From positions 1 through 7,527 of the forward strand of contig LQHI01000032.1 in the NCBI GenBank assembly GCA_001515185.1: DNA of 7,527 nucleotides, given 5' to 3'. Position 1 is the first letter of the stretch. Each line of letters starts with the position of its first letter. Below, in pieces: positions 1 through 4,614 of the stretch. The notes beneath the pieces were generated by a model that had not been told where the DNA came from, made no database searches, and saw nothing but the letters and a program-made list of their open reading frames with translations. Source of the stretch: Hadesarchaea archaeon DG-33 (GTDB lineage Archaea > Hadarchaeota > Hadarchaeia > Hadarchaeales > Hadarchaeaceae). The translations under genes were made by a program, and so were the position numbers.

Positions 1-949
1 CTTTGGCTTTTTTGTAAACTAGCCAAGCAGTTGCAACGTCTTGAATCGCCAGACCGGTCGAGTCAAAAACCGTTATCTCGTCGCGTGATGTGCGACCGGA
101 TTTTTTCCCGCTAACTATCTCACCGAGTTCAGCATGTATATCCTCGCGCGCCAAAATGCCTTTTGAGAGGGGGACGTTTATCTCGCCGCTGTGGGACGCT
201 TGCTCCCAGTTGTCGATAATTATTTTAGCTCGTTTCAATATCTCGGGGTCGAGTTCCTGCTTCCCCGGAGCATCCGCGCCTATCGCGTTGATGTGCACAC
301 CCTCTGATACCCAGTCGTTCATGACAATGGGGCTCTTGACTGGCGTGGTTGTCGCTATGATGTCTGCGCCTTGAACAGCTTCCTTAGCGTCGGTTATCTT
401 TATGTTGATATCGAACTGTTTTTTCATCTCAGAGGTGTATTTTTTCGCGTTCGCCTCAACCTTGTCGCTTACCCTTAATTCTTCAATTTTGAAAATCTCG
501 TTTAGGGCTAAAAACTGAGTTATAGCTTGTGCTCCAGCCCCGATTATTGCAACCACACGAGATTCCTCCCGCGCTAAGTACTTTGCCGCCACAGCACCAG
601 CGGCCCCAGTCCTTACATTGGTAATCTTTGTGCCGTCCATGATTGCAATGGGAGCGCCAGTTCGCGGGTCAATCAGCAAGATAGTTGCCATCACCGTAGG
701 CATACTGTGCTTACTGGGGTTTTGCGGGTGGACATTTACAATTTTCACCCCCGCCGCTTCAGTGTTTTCAAGATAAGCAGGCATTACCCTAAAATCGCCA
801 TCGTAGCGGTTGAAGAATACATATGATTTTGGCGGCATCTGAACCTTGCCGAGCCCTTTTGCCCGAAATGCCTCCTCAACGGCTTCGATGGTCTCACCTA
901 TTGAGATGAGATTTTCGACATCAGCCCGAGAAAGCAACATCACCGTCAA
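1..949 (-). CDS. ala: Archaeal alanine dehydrogenase (ornithine cyclodeaminase/mu-crystallin family), 3' end outside window
   Basis: Translating the reverse strand from 949 gives 316 uninterrupted codons to the window edge. The family carries out NAD-dependent interconversion of L-alanine with pyruvate and ammonia (archaeal AlaDH) or related imine chemistry such as ornithine cyclodeamination; it is cytosolic. Visible motifs: MPPKSY (residues 38-43), VNVHPQNP (71-78, with K69 just before, matching the catalytic-lysine region), the DPRTGAP...RTGAAGAVAAKYLAR block (94-127), the Rossmann glycine motif IGAGAQA (136-142), and NAIGADAPGKQEL followed by IFDSTGLAIQDVA-type C-terminal sequence. These closely resemble my recollection of the Archaeoglobus fulgidus enzyme of about 322 residues, so only a few residues should be missing. 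Start: TTG at 949 has AAGGTG (960-955) five nucleotides upstream; ATG 940 and ATG 979 are alternatives. A TATA-like box at 981-989 predicts transcription from about 959, which would exclude ATG 979. The choice of alanine rather than ornithine or another substrate is an inference. Confidence 0.93.
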   Translation of the reverse strand, partial: MTVMLLSRADVENLISIGETIEAVEEAFRAKGLGKVQMPPKSYVFFNRYDGDFRVMPAYLENTEAAGVKIVNVHPQNPSKHSMPTVMATILLIDPRTGAPIAIMDGTKITNVRTGAAGAVAAKYLAREESRVVAIIGAGAQAITQFLALNEIFKIEELRVSDKVEANAKKYTSEMKKQFDINIKITDAKEAVQGADIIATTTPVKSPIVMNDWVSEGVHINAIGADAPGKQELDPEILKRAKIIIDNWEQASHSGEINVPLSKGILAREDIHAELGEIVSGKKSGRTSRDEITVFDSTGLAIQDVATAWLVYKKAK

Positions 950-980
950 TTTAGCACCTTTAGCCCATATGAAGTCCATG

Positions 981-989
981 TTTTAAATT
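981..989 (-). promoter_or_regulatory. TATA box of the alanine dehydrogenase gene
   Basis: Reverse strand reads AATTTAAAA. Its centre lies about 26 nt upstream of 959, just before the AAGGTG Shine-Dalgarno site at 960-955 and the TTG at 949. The placement supports the TTG start rather than ATG 979. The rest of 990-1084 shows nothing I can name. Confidence 0.5.
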
Positions 990-1084
990 TTTCTGTACTG
1001 CTCGTGAGAATATAGGAAGTTAGAGTACCTCAGCTCCTTGCCCTAGGCACTGTTCTTAACCGCCAGATTTCGCGAAAAATCAAG

Positions 1085-1093
1085 CCTAAATAC
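1085..1093 (+). promoter_or_regulatory. Box A (TATA) of tRNA-His
   Basis: CCTAAATAC is centred about 27 nt upstream of the tRNA 5' end at 1117, the standard archaeal spacing. An A/T run at 1104-1112 is closer but would start transcription inside the tRNA, so it is not preferred. Confidence 0.45.
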
Positions 1094-1116
1094 AAGTCTC
1101 ACCAATTTTTAATCGT

Positions 1117-1212
1117 GGCCAGGGTGGTGTAGTCTGGTTAACATCCGGGACTGTGGAGAGTTTTTCTCGCAGATATCCCGTGTGTCGGGTTCAAATCCCG
1201 ACCCTGGCCCCA
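1117..1212 (+). tRNA. tRNA-His(GUG) with an 18-nt BHB intron, encoded G-1 and encoded CCA
   Basis: Acceptor stem GCCAGGG (1118-1124) pairs with CCCTGGC (1202-1208). U8 and G9 are at 1125-1126, the D-arm follows with A14 G15 and G18 G19, and the T-arm is TCGGG-TTCAAAT-CCCGA (1185-1201). The anticodon stem CGGGA (1146-1150) pairs with TCCCG (1176-1180). The loop reads CU-GUG-G then, after the intron, A, giving anticodon GUG (His, codons CAY). Two histidine identity features are encoded: G1117 is the extra G-1 and C1209 is the C73 opposite it. CCA is encoded at 1210-1212. Removing the intron at 1157-1174 (between positions 37 and 38) leaves 78 nt. The histidine assignment rests on both the anticodon and the G-1:C73 pair. 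Confidence 0.96.
1157..1174 (+). other. BHB intron of tRNA-His at the canonical 37/38 site
   Basis: The central 4-bp helix is CTGT (1151-1154) with GCAG (1169-1172). The 3-nt bulges are GGA (1155-1157) and ATA (1173-1175). The intron stem is GAG (1158-1160) with CTC (1166-1168) around a loop of five T. Cutting after the second base of each bulge removes 18 nt and restores a 7-base anticodon loop. This is a textbook symmetric splicing-endonuclease substrate. Confidence 0.93.
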
Positions 1213-1221
1213 TCCCCTACA

Positions 1222-1230
1222 ACTTAAGAG
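1222..1230 (+). promoter_or_regulatory. Putative TATA box of the reductase gene
   Basis: ACTTAAGAG is centred about 26 nt before position 1252, eight bases ahead of the ATG at 1260. If this is right the mRNA is nearly leaderless, and the GGAGG at 1233-1237 (22 nt from the ATG) lies upstream of the transcript and is not a ribosome site. Cotranscription with the tRNA is the alternative. Confidence 0.35.
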
Positions 1231-1259
1231 CTGGAGGACAAGATTTCGTTGGGTACACC

Positions 1260-1910
1260 ATGACTCGCCCCTATGTGATTCTCAACGCTGCGATGACGCT
1301 TGACGGCAAGATTGCGACTGTGGCTGGAGACAGCAAGATTTCATGCGATAAACTTCGTGCAAGCGTTGATGCCGTGATTGTGGGGGTTGGCACAGTTCTA
1401 GCTGACGATCCTTTGCTGACAGTCCGGCGGGTAAGGGGGAAAAATCCCGTCCGCGTGATTATCGATGGCGAGGCAAGGACGCCGGTCAATGCCCGAGTTC
1501 TTAACGGTTCAGCTAAGACCATTATCGCCGTGTCCAAGCGGGCCCCCAAGCGAAAACTTAAAGAACTGCGGGCGGCTGGGGCTGAGGTCATCGTGGTTGG
1601 CAATAGGAAGGTTAAACTGCGTAGATTGCTTAAGCGACTTCGCTCACTGGGGATACGCAGGCTCTTGCTTGAAGGGGGTTCGACCATCAACTGGGCAATG
1701 CTCAAGCAGGGGTTAGTAGACGAGGTGTGCGTAGCTGTAGCGCCCCGGATAGTGGGTGGAGCTAAGGCGAAGTCCTTGGTCGGTGGCGCTGGGTTCGCCG
1801 ATGTCCGAAATGGTGTAAGGCTCAAACTCCTGAACGTCAAAAAAGTTGGAAAACACATCCTTCTCACTTATCGGGTCTGGGGGGCCAAGGGTGCTTCGAA
1901 AGTTAGATGA
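1260..1910 (+). CDS. arfC: 2,5-diamino-6-ribosylamino-pyrimidinone 5'-phosphate reductase (RibD C-terminal domain family, archaeal type)
   Basis: 216 residues, close to the roughly 220 usual for the stand-alone archaeal enzyme. In archaea this NADPH-dependent cytosolic enzyme reduces the ribosyl group of the pyrimidine intermediate to ribityl, an early step towards riboflavin and the deazaflavin F420. Visible blocks: RPYVILNAAMTLDGKIA (residues 3-19), the NADPH-binding VDAVIVGVGTVLADDPLLTVR (36-56, quoted in part), NPVRVIIDG (62-70), LLLEGGSTINWAML (135-148) and LVDEVCVAVAPRIVGG (152-167). No deaminase domain is fused, as expected in archaea. Compared with the family, the segment between SKISC (25-29) and LRASVDAV (32-39) is about eight residues short: the helix that normally carries a Val-His pair before LRA is missing. 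The ATG was chosen because the conserved N-terminus starts right after it; longer in-frame reading would run into the tRNA. It overlaps the next gene, suggesting translational coupling. Confidence 0.93.
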   Translation: MTRPYVILNAAMTLDGKIATVAGDSKISCDKLRASVDAVIVGVGTVLADDPLLTVRRVRGKNPVRVIIDGEARTPVNARVLNGSAKTIIAVSKRAPKRKLKELRAAGAEVIVVGNRKVKLRRLLKRLRSLGIRRLLLEGGSTINWAMLKQGLVDEVCVAVAPRIVGGAKAKSLVGGAGFADVRNGVRLKLLNVKKVGKHILLTYRVWGAKGASKVR

Positions 1911-2601
1911 CCGCCTTTTCCTCATAGGTGTCGCGCATGTTCTACCGAAGAGCGCAGTGGAGGTCAAAGAAGTTATTGTAGGGGAGAGGCCGGAGGTTGT
2001 CGCTGTGGAGCTCTGTTCCGCCCGCTACTTAGCGCTCACCCAAGGTCTCAAACGGCCAAGCATGCTTGAGACAGTGCGCGCCGGGGGGGTCAGGTTATCC
2101 CTGCTCAACGGCCTGCTTTACCTCCTCCAAAACAGGTTCTCGCGTCAGACGGGCATGCCAGCTGGCGAGGAGATGCTAGTCGCAATCAGGCACGCCCAAG
2201 AAATCGGCGCGCGGGTGGAGCTGATAGATCGAGATATCCGCATAACCCTGCAGCGGCTCATCAATCGCATGTCTTGGCGGGGACGTGTAAAACTATTTGC
2301 GGAGCTCCTGCTGGGCCTCCTCCCCTTTGGAAAGCGTGTGGAGCTCGAGCGGCTCACCGACGACCAAATCGTCGCTTATTTGCTGCAGGAGTTGAAGCGA
2401 ACCTCGCCAACCGCCTACCAGGTGTTAATCGGGGAGCGCGATGCTTACATGGCCTCGAGGTTAGCGATGCTTCTATCCACGAGCACCGGTAAAGTGGCAT
2501 GTGTGGTTGGCGCTGGGCATGTGCCGGGCATTTACGAAAGACTGAGCAAGGGGCTCTCTGGAAGTTGGAGAATGAGTGTAGAATACGAGGTCGGTGGTTA
2601 G
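1891..2601 (+). CDS. TraB/PrgY-family protein (TIKI-like hydrolase fold), short form
   Basis: 236 residues from GTG 1891. The family (TraB/PrgY, pheromone-shutdown related) shares motifs with TIKI/erythromycin-esterase-like proteins and is predicted to be a metal-dependent hydrolase; the archaeal role is unknown. Visible motifs: LIGVAHV (11-17, His16), VVAVELCSAR (36-45, Glu40 and Arg45), a GEE element (92-94), LIDRDI (111-116), GERDAYMA (181-188) and VVGAGHVPGIY (206-215, His210). All the expected conserved residues are present. Start: GTG 1891 gives a 20-nt overlap with the reductase and leaves about ten residues before the first strand, as in relatives; ATG 1846 would give a 65-nt overlap and no recognisable ribosome site. 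Many archaeal homologues have a hydrophobic C-terminal part, which is absent here; a 20-codon hydrophobic segment lies in frame immediately after the TAG at 2599-2601 (see findings). Function beyond the family level is not known. Confidence 0.9.
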   Translation: MLRKLDDRLFLIGVAHVLPKSAVEVKEVIVGERPEVVAVELCSARYLALTQGLKRPSMLETVRAGGVRLSLLNGLLYLLQNRFSRQTGMPAGEEMLVAIRHAQEIGARVELIDRDIRITLQRLINRMSWRGRVKLFAELLLGLLPFGKRVELERLTDDQIVAYLLQELKRTSPTAYQVLIGERDAYMASRLAMLLSTSTGKVACVVGAGHVPGIYERLSKGLSGSWRMSVEYEVGG

Positions 2602-2653
2602 GACATTTTGGTCGCCCTGATCTCGCTCGCGGGAATCTTGATGTTTAGCAAAC

Positions 2654-2662
2654 TTTTTAAAT
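2654..2662 (+). promoter_or_regulatory. TATA box of the KH-protein/protease pair
   Basis: TTTTTAAAT is centred near 2658, so transcription should begin near 2684, around the GGAG at 2683-2686 that precedes ATG 2695. The position favours ATG 2695 over the GTG at 2668. Confidence 0.5.
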
Positions 2663-2694
2663 AGGTTGTGAAGACTTCAAATGGAGTGGGTAAA

Positions 2695-2889
2695 ATGGAA
2701 GCAGAGATGAGCGAAAAACTGAAGCAAATGCTGAACGTCCCGATAAGCAAAGTAGAGGAGCAGGGAGATGGGCTCGTCGTCTACGTGCCGAAGGAGCAAA
2801 TCGCTAGGGCCATAGGTGCCGGTGGGTCTGTTATTCGGTCGGCCGAGCTAATCCTCAAACGAAAAATTACCATCAAAGAGTCAACGTGA
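2695..2889 (+). CDS. Small single KH-domain RNA-binding protein
   Basis: 64 residues from ATG 2695. The protein has a short charged N-terminus (MEAEMSEKLKQML) followed by one compact domain. The part VVYVPKEQIARAIGAGGSVIRSAE (quoted in part, about residues 31-54) carries the KH signature: hydrophobic strand, helix ending in IGAGG (the GxxG nucleic-acid loop), then helix and the closing strand KITIKE. It resembles NusA-type and archaeal single-KH modules, which bind single-stranded RNA or DNA; the target cannot be told. GGAG (2683-2686) is eight bases upstream of the ATG. ATG 2707 is an alternative start. It ends five bases before the protease gene, so the two are probably cotranscribed, though no functional link is evident. 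Confidence 0.85.
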   Translation: MEAEMSEKLKQMLNVPISKVEEQGDGLVVYVPKEQIARAIGAGGSVIRSAELILKRKITIKEST

Positions 2890-2894
2890 ACTAG

Positions 2895-3470
2895 ATGGTC
2901 CGTTTTATAGAGACCGAGCTACGCCACATCTTAATCTCAGTTTTTGTGCTCGCGGTTGCTGTTTCAGGGATTGGATTTCTCCCCCTTGAAGGCGTGGGGG
3001 AGCGTTTTGCTGTGATATCGATACCTTTGGCCCTTGGGTTCATTGCGCACGAACTCACCCATAAGTATGTTGCTAATCGATATGGCTACTTTGCAGTCTA
3101 CCGGATGTGGCCGCTCGGCTTGGTATTTGCACTCTTAATCGGGCTGGCCTCTGGAGGCAGATTTATTTTCGCAGCTCCCGGTGCGGTCGTGATTTTGTCG
3201 TCATATTTCACCCGCCGTCAGAGCGGGTTAATCGGGTTGGCAGGGCCGGCCACGAACATCGCAATTGCCGGCTGCTTCTTTCCTCTAAGTTACTTGCCAG
3301 GATTGGTTGGCATGATTGGATCTCTGGGTACGCTTATTAACCTCTGGCTAGCATTTTTCAATTTATTACCCATCTCACCTCTCGACGGAAGAAAAGTTTT
3401 CTCGTGGAATCCTGCGATTTGGGCGGCGATCGAGATGCCCCTACTTGCGTTCGTCGTGATGCTTGTTTAG
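2895..3470 (+). CDS. Site-2-protease-like integral membrane zinc metalloprotease (peptidase family M50)
   Basis: 191 residues, highly hydrophobic, with about five to six membrane segments. The family cleaves substrates within the membrane using a zinc ion. Zinc-site motif HELTH (residues 52-56, in GFIAHELTHKYVA) lies in the second hydrophobic segment, with Glu53 as the catalytic base. The third ligand motif NLLPISPLDGRKV (156-168) supplies Asp164. LAGPATNI (115-122) is the conserved GPxxN element between them. The order and spacing match a minimal M50 enzyme; no PDZ or CBS domain is present, so it is a short core form. The ATG begins five bases after the KH gene's stop, with only a weak GTGA upstream, suggesting coupling to that gene. 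The substrate is unknown; roles in regulated proteolysis of membrane transcription regulators are known for the family but are not indicated by any neighbour here. Confidence 0.92.
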   Translation: MVRFIETELRHILISVFVLAVAVSGIGFLPLEGVGERFAVISIPLALGFIAHELTHKYVANRYGYFAVYRMWPLGLVFALLIGLASGGRFIFAAPGAVVILSSYFTRRQSGLIGLAGPATNIAIAGCFFPLSYLPGLVGMIGSLGTLINLWLAFFNLLPISPLDGRKVFSWNPAIWAAIEMPLLAFVVMLV

Positions 3471-3472
3471 GT

Positions 3473-3482
3473 AAATTTTTAA
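3473..3482 (+). promoter_or_regulatory. TATA box of the RAM-domain gene
   Basis: AAATTTTTAA just after the protease stop is centred about 26 nt upstream of 3504, directly before the Shine-Dalgarno site at 3506. This gives the small regulator its own promoter. Confidence 0.5.
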
Positions 3483-3505
3483 GTGCTGCCAAAAAATGAA
3501 AAAAT

Positions 3506-3512
3506 GAGGTGA
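3506..3512 (+). promoter_or_regulatory. Strong Shine-Dalgarno site fixing the TTG start at 3517
   Basis: GAGGTGA is fully complementary to the archaeal 16S rRNA tail and lies four bases before TTG 3517. No ATG with comparable support is present, so the TTG start is well supported. Confidence 0.75.
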
Positions 3513-3516
3513 GCGA

Positions 3517-3750
3517 TTGGTACAGGCGTATGTTTTGATAACCGCCGCAATAGGAAAAGTTAGACAGGTCGCGGAGGAGCTCAATGGTCTTCAAGGGGTA
3601 AAATCAGTGCACGTGGTCACTGGCCCGTACGACATCATTGTGTTCGTTGAGGCCAAAGAACTCGGTAGTCTGACCAACACTGTCGTCAGGGGAATTCACA
3701 AGATTAAAGGTGTTGTCGATACTAACACGGCAATAGTTGTTGAAGTTTAA
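3517..3750 (+). CDS. Stand-alone RAM domain protein (Lrp/AsnC effector-binding domain)
   Basis: 77 residues with a TTG start. The protein is the C-terminal ligand-binding and oligomerisation domain of Lrp/AsnC regulators (RAM, an alpha/beta sandwich of ferredoxin-like fold) without the usual N-terminal helix-turn-helix. The sequence shows the first strand VQAYVLITAAIGK, a helix VRQVAEELNGLQGV, the diagnostic GPYDIIVFVEAK (residues 36-47; the Gly-x-Tyr-Asp turn) and the final strand VDTNTAIVVEV. Such stand-alone domains are known in archaea and bacteria and form octameric or decameric rings that bind amino acids; they may modulate full-length Lrp proteins. With alanine dehydrogenase nearby an amino-acid ligand is plausible, but nothing in the sequence identifies it. 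Lack of a DNA-binding domain is a property of the gene, not a truncation: promoter and ribosome site sit directly ahead of it. Confidence 0.93.
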   Translation: MVQAYVLITAAIGKVRQVAEELNGLQGVKSVHVVTGPYDIIVFVEAKELGSLTNTVVRGIHKIKGVVDTNTAIVVEV

Positions 3751-3751
3751 G

Positions 3752-3827
3752 TGGTAGCCCGGGGAGGATTCGAACCCCCGTCAACAGATCCAGAGTCTGT
3801 TATGCTTGACCCCTACACCACCGGGCT
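3752..3827 (-). tRNA. tRNA-Gln(CUG), no intron, CCA encoded
   Basis: Reading the reverse strand from 3827: acceptor AGCCCGG pairs with CCGGGCT (3762-3756), then discriminator A (3755) and encoded CCA (3754-3752). The D-arm has GTGT, A14 G15, GG and GGTCAA. The anticodon stem ACAGA/TCTGT encloses CU-CUG-GA, so the anticodon is CUG (Gln, codon CAG). The variable region is TGAC and the T-arm GGGGG-TTCGAAT-CCTCC. It is 76 nt with CCA and uninterrupted. Acceptor stem, discriminator and T-loop are the same as in the interrupted tRNA-Gln(UUG) downstream, which it helps to interpret. Confidence 0.96.
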
Positions 3828-3849
3828 TCATACTAATTTCTTCGCGAGA

Positions 3850-3859
3850 GTTAAAAATT
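3850..3859 (-). promoter_or_regulatory. Box A (TATA) of tRNA-Gln(CUG)
   Basis: Reverse strand reads AATTTTTAAC, centred about 28 nt upstream of the tRNA 5' end at 3827. It abuts the stop codon of the membrane protein gene, so the tRNA can be transcribed independently of that gene. Confidence 0.5.
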
Positions 3860-3860
3860 G

Positions 3861-4259
3861 CTACTCACTCGGTCGGTAGCGTGTACGCAGGTTTGACTGA
3901 ACGACGAAGAACGCGAACAGCAAAAGGACGTAAATCAGCACGCTACCGAAAAAAGTATTGATTTCAGCCCGACCAACGACAATCACGCTCGGAAGCCACC
4001 TCAAGAAGAGATTAAGAAGGCAAAACAGAGGGAAGAGCCAAGTATGGATTATTAACGCGAGATTAGAGTTCGTTGAGAAAATCAGATAGAAAAATAAAGT
4101 ACCGAGACCAAGCAAAGCGTAGCTCGCGAGAAAAAGGATACTGATCTCCGATTGAATCCCTTGGAAGGCCAAGACGAACCCCAAGTACAATACGGCCAAG
4201 GCTATGCCAAACGCTGCATCAGCCATGAGCGGGGGTTTAGGGAGAGAGCGTGGATTCAT
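3861..4259 (-). CDS. Unrecognised integral membrane protein with about four helices
   Basis: 132 residues, not assignable to a family from sequence. After a short polar start (MNPRSLPKPPLM) there are hydrophobic segments at about 12-33, 38-61, 66-96 and 104-122, separated by short loops with an aromatic and arginine-containing stretch (LFLRWLPS). A basic tail (NLRTRYRPSE) ends the protein. No signal peptide cleavage site, cysteine pair or catalytic motif is evident. ATG 4259 has no Shine-Dalgarno site, but a good TATA box at 4290-4298 predicts transcription from about 4267, i.e. a nearly leaderless message. The stop is TAG. It is divergent from the small ORF at 4308 and lies 33 bases upstream of tRNA-Gln(CUG) on the same strand. 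The even hydrophobic pattern and well-placed promoter support a real gene. Confidence 0.8.
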   Translation of the reverse strand: MNPRSLPKPPLMADAAFGIALAVLYLGFVLAFQGIQSEISILFLASYALLGLGTLFFYLIFSTNSNLALIIHTWLFPLFCLLNLFLRWLPSVIVVGRAEINTFFGSVLIYVLLLFAFFVVQSNLRTRYRPSE

Positions 4260-4268
4260 TCAATCCGC

Positions 4269-4277
4269 ATTTAAGAG
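4269..4277 (+). promoter_or_regulatory. TATA box for the small ORF at 4308
   Basis: ATTTAAGAG is centred about 26 nt before 4298, ten bases ahead of ATG 4308. It lies between the divergent promoter and that promoter's own start codon. Confidence 0.4.
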
Positions 4278-4289
4278 CTTTCAGCATCC

Positions 4290-4298
4290 ATATAAAAC
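4290..4298 (-). promoter_or_regulatory. TATA box for the divergent membrane protein gene
   Basis: Reverse strand reads GTTTTATATGG around 4298-4288. Its centre is about 26 nt upstream of 4267, eight bases before ATG 4259. The two divergent transcripts would therefore start inside each other's promoter, an interleaved arrangement in only 48 bases. Confidence 0.5.
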
Positions 4299-4307
4299 GT
4301 GGCCCCA

Positions 4308-4475
4308 ATGGCGCAGGAGGGCCAAGGTAAGGAAAAGGCGTTATTTGGCAGCTTTCTCGCGGCCTCCTTCATTTTCGGATTACTTAGTCTTTTTAGAAAG
4401 GAAAAATGTGTCGAAAGAACCATCCATAAAGTTGCATATCAACGATTCCGAGAAAAACTAGGGTACCAAAAGTAA
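4308..4475 (+). CDS. Small basic single-helix membrane protein, family unknown
   Basis: 55 residues: a polar start MAQEGQGKEK, one hydrophobic helix ALFGSFLAASFIFGLLSLF (about 11-29), then a basic tail RKEKCVERTIHKVAYQRF (quoted in part) ending GYQK. Positive charges directly after the helix predict the tail in the cytoplasm with the N-terminus outside, or a peripheral amphipathic anchor. It does not resemble a family I know. Support: a TATA box at 4269-4277 gives a ten-base leader, a complete ORF fills the gap between two certain genes, and its end (TAA 4473-4475) stops 17 bases before the tRNA 3' end on the other strand. No Shine-Dalgarno site is seen, consistent with leaderless-type neighbours. 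A longer overlapping frame starting at 4204 has arginine-rich, low-quality composition and runs into the divergent gene. Homologues in related genomes would be decisive. Confidence 0.55.
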   Translation: MAQEGQGKEKALFGSFLAASFIFGLLSLFRKEKCVERTIHKVAYQRFREKLGYQK

Positions 4476-4509
4476 TTTATAAAGATCATAAATGGTAGCC
4501 CGGGGCGGA

Positions 4510-4530
4510 ATTTCGGTCGACCTGTCGACG
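4510..4530 (-). other. tRNA-Gln(UUG) intron 4, T-loop, between positions 59 and 60
   Basis: 21 nt. Central helix TTCG (4536-4533) with CGAA (4515-4512). Bulges AAC (4532-4530) and ATT (4511-4509). Intron stem GTCGA (4529-4525) with TCGAC (4520-4516), loop CAGG. The outer helix is the T-stem GGCGG with CCGCC, whose 5' strand is next to TTCG only after intron 3 is removed. Confidence 0.9.
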
Positions 4531-4536
4531 TTCGAA

Positions 4537-4556
4537 TTCAGCAGGGTTTTTCCCTT
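4537..4556 (-). other. tRNA-Gln(UUG) intron 3, T-arm, between positions 53 and 54
   Basis: 20 nt. Central helix CGGC (4562-4559) with GCTG (4542-4539), one G-U pair. Bulges GGA (4558-4556) and AAT (4538-4536). Intron stem AGGG (4555-4552) with CCCT (4546-4543), loop of five A. The outer helix is CGA (4565-4563) with TCG (4535-4533), a complete symmetric BHB. Confidence 0.9.
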
Positions 4557-4589
4557 CCGCCGTCGCGGGCTCCAAAGGCCCGCAGGATT

Positions 4590-4609
4590 TTGTGGGGGGT
4601 TTAACCCCT
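4590..4609 (-). other. tRNA-Gln(UUG) intron 2, D-loop, between positions 20a and 20b
   Basis: 20 nt. Intron stem GGGG (4608-4605) with CCCC (4599-4596), loop TTAAA. Bulges: TCA (4611-4609) and AAA (4591-4589). The central-helix strand CCAC (4595-4592) faces ATGG in the unspliced precursor (an A-C mismatch) but GTGG once intron 1 is gone, because G15 (4636) is then joined to TGG (4614-4612). Confidence 0.85.
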
Positions 4610-4614
4610 GACCA

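Noticed and set aside
90..374. 94-codon plus-strand frame.
   Set aside because: Antisense to the alanine dehydrogenase gene, which reads open over the whole stretch.
1271..1867. 198-codon open frame on the minus strand.
   Set aside because: Shadow of the pyrimidine reductase; serine/arginine/proline-rich composition typical of an antisense frame.
2599..2664. Pyrrolysine at the TAG of the TraB-family gene.
   Set aside because: TAG is a frequent ordinary stop in this window, so reassignment is not supported; the hydrophobic tail itself is kept as a finding.
4204..4461. 85-codon frame overlapping both the membrane protein start and the small ORF.
   Set aside because: Arginine-rich, no domain, and it covers the divergent promoter; the frame at 4308 has far better composition.
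4477..4485. TATA-like palindrome between the small ORF and tRNA-Gln(UUG) that could start an antisense RNA over the tRNA.
   Set aside because: A/T-rich spacers commonly contain such a match and no transcript feature supports it; it may equally be a T-rich tRNA terminator on the minus strand.
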